The position numbers and the translations under genes were made by a program. DNA of 12,387 nt from JBFLYZ01 sp040756415 (GTDB lineage: Bacteria; Bacteroidota; Bacteroidia; JADZBD01), in contig JBFLYZ010000086.1 in the NCBI GenBank assembly GCA_040756415.1, forward strand, positions 1 to 12,387, given 5' to 3'. The notes under the pieces are model-generated. The model was not told the DNA's origin. It searched no databases and was given only the letters and a program-made list of their open reading frames with translations. Numbering within the stretch: the stretch's first letter is position 1; each line of letters opens with the position of its first letter. Below, piece by piece: positions 1 through 6,568 of the stretch.

Positions 1-90
1 CTGTAATCTGTAATCTGTAATCTGTAATCTGTAATCTGTAATCTGTAATCTGTAATCTGTAATCTGTAATCTGTAATCTGTAATCTGTAA
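1..90. repeat. (CTGTAAT)n heptamer tandem repeat
   Basis: Twelve perfect copies of the 7-bp unit CTGTAAT plus six bases of a thirteenth. The array starts at the window edge, so it may extend further upstream. The reverse complement is a permutation of GATTACA. On the + strand every unit carries TAA, and because 7 is not a multiple of 3 all three frames are closed. On the - strand no stop occurs, and all three frames read the same cyclic heptapeptide (ITDYRLQ). The array ends 2 nt before the ATG of the HMG-CoA lyase gene, so it occupies that gene's 5' UTR and possibly its promoter region. Confidence 0.98.
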
Positions 91-92
91 AA

Positions 93-950
93 ATGTCAAC
101 CGTTCGCCTGATCGAATGTCCCCGCGATGCCATGCAGGGCATACACGACTTCATTCCCACGGAGAAGAAGGTAGCCTATATCAATTCCATCCTCCGTTGC
201 GGTTTCGATACGGTCGATTTCGGAAGCTTTGTTTCTCCCAGGGCCATCCCGCAGATGCGCGATACGGCCGAAGTGCTTGAGCAGCTCGACCTGGGCGCGG
301 GCAATTCAAAATTGCTGGCCATAGTAGCCAACGCGCGCGGTGCCGAAGACGCCTGCAAATTCGAAGAAATAAGCTATCTGGGATTTCCGTTCTCCATTTC
401 CGAGACCTTCCAGCAGCGTAACACGAACTCGTCCATTACAGAATCCTTGAAAAGGGTAGAGGAGATACAGAACCTTTGCGTGAAGCATAATAAGGAGCTG
501 GTGATTTACATCTCCATGGCATTCGGCAATCCATATGGCGATCCCTGGAACGCAGATGTGGCCATAGAATGGACAAAAAAACTTTCCGCATTGGGGATAA
601 GGATCTTTGGCATGGCCGATACCATTGGCGTTTCCAACCCGGAGAACATCTCCTATCTTTTTTCCCGGCTTATTCCCGAGTTTCCGGGCCTGGAGATAGG
701 CGCCCACCTGCATACCACCCCCGGTACCTGGAAAGAGAAAGCGGAGGCGGCCTACCAGGCCGGCTGCCGCAGGTTCGATTCGGCCATCAAAGGCTACGGT
801 GGATGTCCAATGGCCACGGATCAGCTTACCGGCAATATGCCTACCGAGAACCTGCTTGTATTCTTTGACGAGAAGCGCATCGACCCCGGCATACACCGCA
901 AAGCCTTTGCGCAGGCCATGGAGCTGGCTGCGCGAACCTTTCCCGCATAA
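93..950 (+). CDS. mvaB: hydroxymethylglutaryl-CoA lyase
   Basis: This enzyme cleaves 3-hydroxy-3-methylglutaryl-CoA to acetoacetate and acetyl-CoA, the last step of leucine degradation, in the cytoplasm. The 285 residues fit one complete HMGL-like TIM barrel. Visible motifs are the N-terminal ECPRDAMQ (R11, D12; many family members have RDGxQ, so the Gly is Ala here), the metal-binding HLH (H205, H207), the catalytic-cysteine loop GYGGCPMA (C238), and TGN (N248), which aligns with the metal-ligand asparagine of the human enzyme. The DTIG motif (D176) is also typical of the superfamily. The ATG at 93 follows the heptamer array directly; the array's stops prevent any N-terminal extension. No -7 box is visible in the window, so the promoter must lie inside or beyond the repeat. 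A carboxyltransferase for an earlier leucine-degradation step lies 2.5 kb away on the other strand. Isopropylmalate or homocitrate synthases share the fold, but the cysteine loop favours HMG-CoA lyase. Confidence 0.93.
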   Translation: MSTVRLIECPRDAMQGIHDFIPTEKKVAYINSILRCGFDTVDFGSFVSPRAIPQMRDTAEVLEQLDLGAGNSKLLAIVANARGAEDACKFEEISYLGFPFSISETFQQRNTNSSITESLKRVEEIQNLCVKHNKELVIYISMAFGNPYGDPWNADVAIEWTKKLSALGIRIFGMADTIGVSNPENISYLFSRLIPEFPGLEIGAHLHTTPGTWKEKAEAAYQAGCRRFDSAIKGYGGCPMATDQLTGNMPTENLLVFFDEKRIDPGIHRKAFAQAMELAARTFPA

Positions 951-982
951 AAGCAAAAGCCCCCCGCCTAAGGCGGAGAGCT
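949..982 (-). terminator. intrinsic terminator of the SprB-repeat operon
   Basis: Read on the - strand, AGCTCTCCGCC (972-982) pairs with GGCGGGGGGCT (958-968) across a 3-nt loop. This gives an 11-bp GC-rich stem with two G-U wobbles. It is followed by TTTGCTTTT, which runs into the lyase stop codon. On the + strand the two wobbles become C-A mismatches and no T tract follows, so it should act for the minus-strand genes only. It lies 27 nt after the stop of the four-repeat SprB protein. Confidence 0.7.
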
Positions 983-1008
983 CCTGTATTCAGGGGTGCA
1001 GGGCGCAA

Positions 1009-2220
1009 TTACTGTATGGTGATCTTTCTGACGGTGTTTCCCGATCGTAAAAAATAGATACCCGCGGGCAGATGGGCGATGCCGATCTCATTTTTACCGG
1101 GTACCAGCAGCCATTTTCCTGCCTGCTCGCCCACCATATTGAACAATTCCAGCTCCGCTTCCTTTTCAGCCAGCACGCTGATCTGCTCATCGGCCGGATT
1201 GGGATAGACCGAGATGGCGGCAGGAATGTGCTCCTCTATTCCCGTAAGGCAACTGACGGTGATCGTTGAGCAGGATTGGCATCCGTTCTGCGTATTGGTC
1301 ACGCACACGGTATGCGTTCCTGCCGAAAGCCCTGTTGCTGTTTGCGTGGTTTGCCCCGAAGGTGTCCAGGAGTAGCTGTAGTTACCCGGGTTGCTCGGGG
1401 ATGCCGTACCCGACCCATTATTGCAGTTCGGCCCTGTGGCGTTGCTGGAGCTGGTGGTGAACGAAACGCCCGGTGCCGTTAAGGTCCACGTGGATGTGGA
1501 GGTGCAGCCGTTGGCATCGGTAACGGTGAGCGTATAGGTGCCCGCGCACTGTCCGCTTATGCTTTGTGTGGTTTGTCCGCCCGGGGCCCACAGGTAGGTA
1601 TAAGGCGTGGTGCCGCCCGTTGCCGAACCGAAAACCGATCCGTTGCAGTTGATGCAGTTGGTCGGGTTCGAGCCGGTGGTCACCGCCTGCGGAATGCTGG
1701 AGCTGTTGCCTACCGTACCCACGCTCATGGCCGTACAGCCGTTGGCATCGGTTACTGTTACATAGTAAACCCCACCGCACAGGCCGGTTGCGGTAGCCGT
1801 GCTTTGGGATGGGTTACTGGTCCACGAATAGCTGTAGGGGGGAGTTCCTCCAGTTACGTTGGCGGTAAGGCTGCCGTTACAGGCGGTGCAACTGGTGTTC
1901 TGGGTTCCGCCTACCGCGATAAATATCTGGGAAGGTTGCGTGATGGTGACCGATCCGAAGCCCGTGCAGCCGCTGCCGTTCACTACCATGACCGAATAGG
2001 TGCCCGCGCAAAGACCCGTAGCGGTTTGCGTGGTTTGGTTGCTGGGCATCCAGGAATAGGTGAAGGGAGGGCTGCCCGTTCCGAAAGCCGTTGCGCTTCC
2101 GGTGCATTGCCCGAAGCATAGAATGGGCGGACCGGGCTGCACCTGCACCGGGCAGGTGGTTTGCGCATACGCCAGCGCGCCAGAGAGAATGGTTAGTACA
2201 AACGTGTAGATCTTTTTCAT
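1009..2220 (-). CDS. secreted SprB-repeat protein with T9SS sorting domain (four repeats)
   Basis: 403 residues. A signal peptide ends near AYAQ (residues 17-20). Four SprB-type repeat modules follow, at about residues 35-95, 104-170, 183-248 and 256-324. Each has an S/T-rich GGTPPYSYSW-like strand, a TTQTATGLCAGTY-like turn and a VTDANGCT-like end. Cysteines recur in each module (for example CTAC, CINC). The C-terminal region (about 332-403) has VYPNP, an LFNMVGE-like strand, LPAGIYFL and a final KITIQ, which is the type A sorting domain cleaved during T9SS export. The protein is therefore predicted to be cell-surface or released. SprB in Flavobacterium johnsoniae is a gliding adhesin, but this protein is far smaller, so only the repeat type is shared. 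It is second in a two-gene unit, 35 nt after its two-repeat paralogue, and ends at a strong terminator. The specific binding target is unknown. Confidence 0.9.
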   Translation of the reverse strand: MKKIYTFVLTILSGALAYAQTTCPVQVQPGPPILCFGQCTGSATAFGTGSPPFTYSWMPSNQTTQTATGLCAGTYSVMVVNGSGCTGFGSVTITQPSQIFIAVGGTQNTSCTACNGSLTANVTGGTPPYSYSWTSNPSQSTATATGLCGGVYYVTVTDANGCTAMSVGTVGNSSSIPQAVTTGSNPTNCINCNGSVFGSATGGTTPYTYLWAPGGQTTQSISGQCAGTYTLTVTDANGCTSTSTWTLTAPGVSFTTSSSNATGPNCNNGSGTASPSNPGNYSYSWTPSGQTTQTATGLSAGTHTVCVTNTQNGCQSCSTITVSCLTGIEEHIPAAISVYPNPADEQISVLAEKEAELELFNMVGEQAGKWLLVPGKNEIGIAHLPAGIYFLRSGNTVRKITIQ

Positions 2221-2255
2221 AATAAGGGGTTTTAGGTGGTGTCGGGGAGTTTTTT

Positions 2256-3020
2256 TTATTGCTTGATGATAGTTTTGGTGTGATGGCCTGCACCATTGGA
2301 AAGATACAACAGGTAAAGACCGGCCGGCAACAGCGAAACATCGATGAGATGACCGCCTGTTCCCAATTCGCGCGAAACAAGGATATCACCCATAGCGTTC
2401 AGGATGTACATGCGGCAGTCATCATGAATAAGAAGGTGCAGCTCGTCATGGGCCGGGTTAGGGTAAGCCATATTACCGGATAAGATACCGTTCTCACCGT
2501 ATCCCACCGTATAGCCGGCTATAACCGTATCGCATGCCGTGCAGCCATTGGCATCGGTCACGCAAACGGTATAAGACGTTCCACCGCAGGCCGTACCGGG
2601 TGTGAAGGATGGTGTCCAAACATAGACGCAGGGCGGAGTACCACCGTTTATGGATGCGACCACGTTGCCATCGCAGCAGCCGTTACAGGAAGCCGGTATG
2701 GCAGTGCTTGCCGTTACCGTAAGGATGGCCGGCTGCGTCACAATCGCGGGACTGCTAGCGCTGCAGTTCATTCCCATCACATCCACCACCATGCAACTGT
2801 AGGTGCCCGCACAAAGGCCCGTTGCCGTTTGCGCGGTCTGTCCATTGCTCCATTGGTAAGTATAAGGCGGCATTCCGCCCTGCACATTGGCTGTGGCGGT
2901 ACCATCGCAGATACCGTAGCAACTGCAGGAAGTGGTACTGAAGCTGATGTAGCACTGGCTCTGGCTGTGGGCCGGCAAGGAAGTAACAAGCAAGAATGTT
3001 AAGGCGTAGAGTTTCTTCAT
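2256..3020 (-). CDS. secreted SprB-repeat protein with T9SS sorting domain (two repeats)
   Basis: 254 residues and a shorter paralogue of the downstream gene. The signal peptide ends near AHSQ (17-20). Repeat 1 is about residues 31-98 (GGMPPYTYQW, QTATGLCAGTY) and repeat 2 about 108-168 (GGTPPCVYVW, VTDANGC). A type A T9SS sorting domain follows (about 178-254) with AYPNP, LPAGLYLL and a C-terminal KTIIKQ. It is unusually rich in cysteine (CSCYGIC, CNGCC), which suggests disulfides in a surface-exposed protein. It is the first gene of the pair, with a plausible -7 box just upstream. The shared TATGLCAGTY segment and the tandem order suggest the pair arose by gene duplication and then changed repeat number. 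The export route is clear; the molecular role is not. Confidence 0.9.
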   Translation of the reverse strand: MKKLYALTFLLVTSLPAHSQSQCYISFSTTSCSCYGICDGTATANVQGGMPPYTYQWSNGQTAQTATGLCAGTYSCMVVDVMGMNCSASSPAIVTQPAILTVTASTAIPASCNGCCDGNVVASINGGTPPCVYVWTPSFTPGTACGGTSYTVCVTDANGCTACDTVIAGYTVGYGENGILSGNMAYPNPAHDELHLLIHDDCRMYILNAMGDILVSRELGTGGHLIDVSLLPAGLYLLYLSNGAGHHTKTIIKQ

Positions 3021-3039
3021 GCGTATGCTGCCTTAAAGA

Positions 3040-3048
3040 CAAATTATA
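3040..3048 (-). promoter_or_regulatory. candidate -7 box for the SprB-repeat pair
   Basis: On the - strand this reads TATAATTTG, close to the Bacteroidota -7 consensus TAnnTTTG but with one extra base in the spacer. It ends 19 nt before the ATG at 3020, the same spacing as the better boxes in this window. No TTG element is visible at the expected upstream distance, so support is partial. Confidence 0.35.
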
Positions 3049-3074
3049 TCTTAATAAAGTTGCATCTTTGAAGC

Positions 3075-3455
3075 ATGGGGGCAGCGCTCGTACTGGTATT
3101 CATTCATTTTGTGGCCGATTTCTTATGCCAAACGGATAAGATGGCGCTCAACAAGAGCAAAAGCCTGTACTGGCTGAGCATGCATGTGCTTACCTATACG
3201 GCAGTGCTGTGGGGAGGCAGTATATTTTTGTTTTACGGCTACAGCGACCTGTTTGCGGTGGTTTCGGCATATGCCGGGGTGAATGGTGGCCTGCACTTTA
3301 TCACCGATTTTTTTACCAGCAAGCTGACCTCAAAACTATGGCAGCGCGAAAGCAAGCACTGGTTCTTCGTGGCTATCGGCTTTGATCAGGCCATTCACTA
3401 TTCGTGTTTGTTCCTGAGCTACGGGTATCTTATTAAATTTCCTTTTGACCGGTGA
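3075..3455 (+). CDS. DUF3307 family small membrane protein
   Basis: 126 residues matching the DUF3307 pattern as I remember it: HFVADFLCQTDKMALNKSKS at residues 11-30, then a histidine in a membrane helix (SMHV, H37), GGLHFITDFF (H74, D78) and a C-terminal FDQAIH (residues 103-108). Three or four hydrophobic helices are apparent (about 1-18, 36-54, 59-78, 97-118), so it is an inner-membrane protein. The His/Asp pairs recur within the helices and could bind a metal, but no activity is established for the family. An in-frame TGA lies one codon before the ATG, which fixes the N-terminus near 3075. It converges on the carboxyltransferase gene with only 2 nt between stop codons and no terminator between them. 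It is divergent from the SprB pair. Confidence 0.8.
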   Translation: MGAALVLVFIHFVADFLCQTDKMALNKSKSLYWLSMHVLTYTAVLWGGSIFLFYGYSDLFAVVSAYAGVNGGLHFITDFFTSKLTSKLWQRESKHWFFVAIGFDQAIHYSCLFLSYGYLIKFPFDR

Positions 3456-3457
3456 TG

Positions 3458-5092
3458 CTAGGTCTGGATCACGCCCACATTGTAAGCCTTGGTGATGGGC
3501 GCATGGTTGGCCGCCTCAATGCCCATGCTGATCCACTTGCGCGTATCCAGCGGGTTGATCACCGCATCGAGCCATAAGCGGGCTGCGGCATAATAGGGCG
3601 ATATCTGCGAATCGTAACGGTCCTTGATCTTATTGAAAAGCTCGGCCTCGCGTTCGGGCGTGATCTCTTCTCCCTTAGCTTTCATACCCGCCACTTCGAT
3701 CTGCAGCAGCACCTTGGCCGCCTGCGCGCCACCCATTACCGCCACCTGCGCGGTAGGCCAGCCTACGATAAGGCGCGGATCGTAAGCCTTTCCGCACATG
3801 GCGTAGTTGCCCGCTCCGTACGAATTGCCTACAATGACCGTGAACTTGGGTACCACCGAATTGCTCATGGCGTTCACCAGCTTTGCGCCATCCTTTATTA
3901 TTCCGCCATGCTCTGATTTGGATCCCACCATGAATCCCGTTACGTCCTGGAGAAACACAAGAGGGATCTTTCGCTGGTTGCAATTCATGATAAAGCGTGC
4001 CGCCTTATCCGCGCTGTCGGAGTAGATCACGCCACCGAACTGCATCTCGCCTTTTTTATTCTTTACCACCTTGCGCTGGTTAGCCACTATGCCTACGGCC
4101 CAGCCATCGATGCGGGCCAAGCCGCATATCAGCGTTTTACCGTAGTCGGCTTTGTATTCATCGAACTCCGAATTATCGACCAGCCGCTCGATGATCTCTT
4201 TCATGTCGAACTGCTTGTCGCGCGCCTCGGGCAGAATGCCCAGTATCTCTTTTTCATCCTTTTGAGGAGGGGCGGGAGCAATGCGGTCGAAGCCGGCCTT
4301 ATCGAAAGCCCCTATCTTATCGAATATGCGCCTGATCCGCTCCAGGCAATCCTTATCGTCTTTGCATTTGTTATCGGTAACGCCCGATATCTCGCAATGC
4401 GTGGTAGCGCCTCCCAGGGTCTCGTTATCTATGTTCTCGCCTATGGCGGCTTTCACCAGGTAACTGCCCGCCAGGAAAATGCTTCCGGTCTTATCCACGA
4501 TCATGGCCTCATCGCTCATAATGGGCAGGTACGCACCGCCCGCCACGCAGCTTCCCATAATGGCTGCGATCTGGATGATGCCCATGGAGCTCATCACCGC
4601 GTTGTTGCGAAAGATGCGCCCGAAATGCTCTTTGTCGGGAAATATCTCGTCCTGCATGGGCAGGTAAACGCCCGCGCTGTCGACCAGGTAGATGATAGGC
4701 AGCCTGTTCTCCATCGCTATTTCCTGGGCGCGCAGGTTCTTCTTTCCCGTTATCGGGAACCAGGCCCCGGCCTTAACCGTGGCATCATTGGCTACCACGA
4801 TACATTGACGGCCCTTCACATAACCGATCACCACCACTACGCCTCCGCCCGGACAGCCCCCATGCTCCTTATACATCTCGTCACCCGCAAAAGCCCCGAT
4901 CTCGATCTGCGGAGCGCCTTCATCGAGCAGGTAGGCAATGCGCTCGCGCGCGGTAAGCTTACCCTGCTCATGCTGCTTGTCTATGCGGCTTTTTCCGCCT
5001 CCCAGGTAGACCTTATCCAGTTTCTTTTCCATGGCCGAAATAAGCAGCCTGATCTTATCCTCGTTCTTGTTGAATTCTATATCGACCGACAT
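3458..5092 (-). CDS. mccB: acyl-CoA carboxylase carboxyltransferase (methylcrotonyl-CoA carboxylase beta type)
   Basis: This subunit transfers CO2 from carboxybiotin to an acyl-CoA; in the methylcrotonyl-CoA carboxylase (MCC) family the substrate is 3-methylcrotonyl-CoA from leucine. The 544 residues fit the usual MCC-beta length, with N- and C-terminal crotonase-fold domains. Markers are LTARERI (46-52), MGSCVAGGAYLPIMSDE (179-195), with the first oxyanion glycines near 185-186, GSIFLAG, ISGVTD, FLQDVTGFMVG (380-390), and SYGAGNYAMCGKAYDPR (424-440), which carries the second oxyanion site. The pattern is closer to MCC or geranyl-CoA carboxylase than to propionyl-CoA carboxylase. The matching biotin carboxylase subunit is not in the window. 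An HMG-CoA lyase gene nearby supports the leucine role. A perfect -7 box lies 19 nt upstream. An acyl-CoA carboxylase of other specificity remains possible. Confidence 0.88.
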   Translation of the reverse strand: MSVDIEFNKNEDKIRLLISAMEKKLDKVYLGGGKSRIDKQHEQGKLTARERIAYLLDEGAPQIEIGAFAGDEMYKEHGGCPGGGVVVVIGYVKGRQCIVVANDATVKAGAWFPITGKKNLRAQEIAMENRLPIIYLVDSAGVYLPMQDEIFPDKEHFGRIFRNNAVMSSMGIIQIAAIMGSCVAGGAYLPIMSDEAMIVDKTGSIFLAGSYLVKAAIGENIDNETLGGATTHCEISGVTDNKCKDDKDCLERIRRIFDKIGAFDKAGFDRIAPAPPQKDEKEILGILPEARDKQFDMKEIIERLVDNSEFDEYKADYGKTLICGLARIDGWAVGIVANQRKVVKNKKGEMQFGGVIYSDSADKAARFIMNCNQRKIPLVFLQDVTGFMVGSKSEHGGIIKDGAKLVNAMSNSVVPKFTVIVGNSYGAGNYAMCGKAYDPRLIVGWPTAQVAVMGGAQAAKVLLQIEVAGMKAKGEEITPEREAELFNKIKDRYDSQISPYYAAARLWLDAVINPLDTRKWISMGIEAANHAPITKAYNVGVIQT

Positions 5093-5111
5093 AAAGCTTT
5101 GATTAGGGAAC

Positions 5112-5119
5112 CAAAGATA
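5112..5119 (-). promoter_or_regulatory. -7 box for the carboxyltransferase gene
   Basis: On the - strand this reads TATCTTTG, a perfect match to TAnnTTTG. It ends 19 nt before the ATG at 5092. A clear TTG -33 element is not seen; TGG occurs at roughly the right distance. The box indicates that the gene has its own promoter rather than depending on read-through from the six-gene operon that ends at 5219. Confidence 0.55.
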
Positions 5120-5160
5120 TTGATTTGTTTTGTGCCAGGTTAGGAGGGGGAGATAAGAAG

Positions 5161-5196
5161 TGTGAAATGGGAAATATGAAATGTGAAATGGGAAAT
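5161..5196. repeat. 15-bp direct repeat, 21-bp period
   Basis: TGTGAAATGGGAAAT occurs at 5161-5175 and again at 5182-5196, separated by ATGAAA, itself a partial copy of the same theme. It lies in the 126-nt gap between the end of the PAP2 gene and the carboxyltransferase promoter. It looks like a short degenerate tandem array rather than a protein-binding palindrome. Confidence 0.85.
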
Positions 5197-5218
5197 GAGA
5201 GATATTCCCGGCCTTTGG

Positions 5219-5794
5219 TTATTTCTCCAGCCATTGCTGGGTTTTATAGCCCAGGAAAGCCGAGGCTGTCCCGATCAGGGCTCCTATCAGCACATCGCTG
5301 GGATAGTGAACGCCCAGGTGCATGCGCGAGTAGCCTACACCGCAGGCCCACAGAAAGGAAGGAGCGATCACATACCATTTCGGGTAGCAGAGGCTGAGCG
5401 AGGTGGCCACGCTGAAAGCGGCCGAGGTGTGCCCCGAAGGAAATGAGGGACTGCCGGCATCCACGCATTTATCGATGAAGGGATAGGTAACGAAGCAGCG
5501 CGGGCGGTTCACCGCGTATTTGATGCCGGTGGTAAAAACCGCAGCATAGGCCACCGAGAAGCCCGCGGTGAAGAAGTTGGCCCGCGAGGCGCTGTCCTTC
5601 TTTATCATCCATACCGCGAACAGCGCTGCAGGCTCCGCGATCGCGGCCGGTGCGGCCGAATAGCTGAAATACCTGAAGGTATTGTCCAGCTTCCTGTTGC
5701 GCTCTACGTTGAATTTCTTCAGCAGGTTGATATCCGCGTTCTGCGAAAAGGCCGGAACGGAAAAAAGGAAAAGCAAGGCAAAAAGGCTTCGCAT
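5219..5794 (-). CDS. PAP2-superfamily phosphatase, exported or membrane-bound
   Basis: 191 residues with the three-part acid phosphatase/lipid phosphatase signature: K92-x6-R99 (KYAVNRPR, followed by Cys where the classical motif has Pro), PSGH at 119-122, and SR-x5-H-x3-D at 156-167 (S156, R157, H163, D167). The invariant basic and His/Asp residues are intact, so activity is expected. A signal-like N-terminus ends near AFSQ (15-18). Hydrophobic stretches at about 48-63, 73-90, 140-153 and 167-183 suggest membrane integration, with the active site on the periplasmic face as in undecaprenyl-pyrophosphate, phosphatidylglycerophosphate or lipid A phosphatases. Which substrate is used cannot be told. 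It is the last gene of the six-gene operon, starting 3 nt after the lipoprotein stop codon. Confidence 0.88.
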   Translation of the reverse strand: MRSLFALLFLFSVPAFSQNADINLLKKFNVERNRKLDNTFRYFSYSAAPAAIAEPAALFAVWMIKKDSASRANFFTAGFSVAYAAVFTTGIKYAVNRPRCFVTYPFIDKCVDAGSPSFPSGHTSAAFSVATSLSLCYPKWYVIAPSFLWACGVGYSRMHLGVHYPSDVLIGALIGTASAFLGYKTQQWLEK

Positions 5795-5797
5795 AGA

Positions 5798-6568
5798 TCA
5801 GTTTATTTTCCTTATAGACACATCATCGATGTAAAGTATCGTGCTGCCGGACTGCCCGTTAGCGGTTATGCCCACTTCGAGGCTGTTTAAAAATCCGGCC
5901 GTGCCCTGCGTAAAGTAAATAAAATCTTTGGGAACGGTTTGTATCCTGTCCTGGTCGATCAGCAGCACTCCGTCCTGCCATATTTTGACATAACCCTTCT
6001 TTTTGCGCTCCAACTGCATTTCTACTTCCACATGCACCCACTGGTTGACCGGGAACATGCGTTTGACGCTTTCGTTCTGGTAGATCGTGCCTTTCATTAT
6101 CTTTCCCCGCTCGAGGGCGAGGTAACCTTCCTCGAAGAGGGCCACACGCACTCCCGGTGAGGAGCTGATCTCGGCCGGCTCCTCAAAATCCACGATGAAG
6201 AGGTTGGTCAGGGGGCCGCTGACATAATACCAGCCCGAATAACGGATCACATCATGGATCTTAAAATAGAAGTTCCCTTTGCGTAGGCTGGTCTTCGATA
6301 CGTTATTGGGCGGGGATTGCACGGCAAAACATTTCAATGAGCGGTTCCCCGAGTGGACGATCACCGTATCGATCGAGAACCCGTTGCCGTCCATCGTCTG
6401 CTGCAAGCCACTCCACTTTTCCTCGGCAAAAACGGTTGAGTCGAAAGCGGCATAGGACTCAAAATCCTCGCTGAACTGCACCACAGTGCCTGAAGGCTGC
6501 TCTTCCCTGTGGCAGGCGACCAGCACCATACAGGTTATCAGCATACAAAACAGGTTTGTTCTTTTCAT
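5798..6568 (-). CDS. lipoprotein with concanavalin-like (polysaccharide lyase-type) sandwich domain
   Basis: 256 residues. The N-terminus is a lipoprotein signal with lipobox LVAC (lipidated C19). The residues after it, HREEQ, resemble the acidic surface-export signals described for Bacteroidota lipoproteins, so surface display is possible. The rest looks like one beta-sandwich: FSEDFESY (32-39), a HSGNRSLKC strand (72-80), IRYSGWYYVSG (108-118), VNQWVHVEVEMQ (174-185), GYVKIWQDGVLLID (192-205), and a closing ILYIDDVSI strand (244-252). This layout is seen in LamG/heparin-lyase-like domains that bind or cut glycans. I see no convincing catalytic residues, so glycan binding is as likely as hydrolysis. 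Its start overlaps the preceding stop (ATGA). Confidence 0.75.
   Translation of the reverse strand: MKRTNLFCMLITCMVLVACHREEQPSGTVVQFSEDFESYAAFDSTVFAEEKWSGLQQTMDGNGFSIDTVIVHSGNRSLKCFAVQSPPNNVSKTSLRKGNFYFKIHDVIRYSGWYYVSGPLTNLFIVDFEEPAEISSSPGVRVALFEEGYLALERGKIMKGTIYQNESVKRMFPVNQWVHVEVEMQLERKKKGYVKIWQDGVLLIDQDRIQTVPKDFIYFTQGTAGFLNSLEVGITANGQSGSTILYIDDVSIRKIN

Noticed and set aside
1..90. CRISPR array
   Set aside because: The units are 7 bp and contiguous, with no spacers; it is a simple tandem repeat.
306..956. 216-codon - strand open frame opposite the HMG-CoA lyase
   Set aside because: Antisense shadow of a well-supported enzyme, no family features.
983..994. CCTG/CAGG hairpin as a terminator for the HMG-CoA lyase
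   Set aside because: Four-bp stem with no T tract on the + strand.
1564..2121. 185-codon + strand frame across the SprB-repeat gene
   Set aside because: Low-complexity Arg/Gly/Ala product made by the opposite-strand repeats; not a protein-like sequence.
3063..3070. CATCTTTG as a -7 box for the DUF3307 gene
   Set aside because: Only 4 nt separate it from the ATG, so transcription would start at or inside the codon; one mismatch as well.
4262..5143. 293-codon + strand open frame opposite the carboxyltransferase
   Set aside because: It lies wholly antisense to a gene with clear family motifs and has no recognisable domain; it is a by-product of GC-rich codon use.
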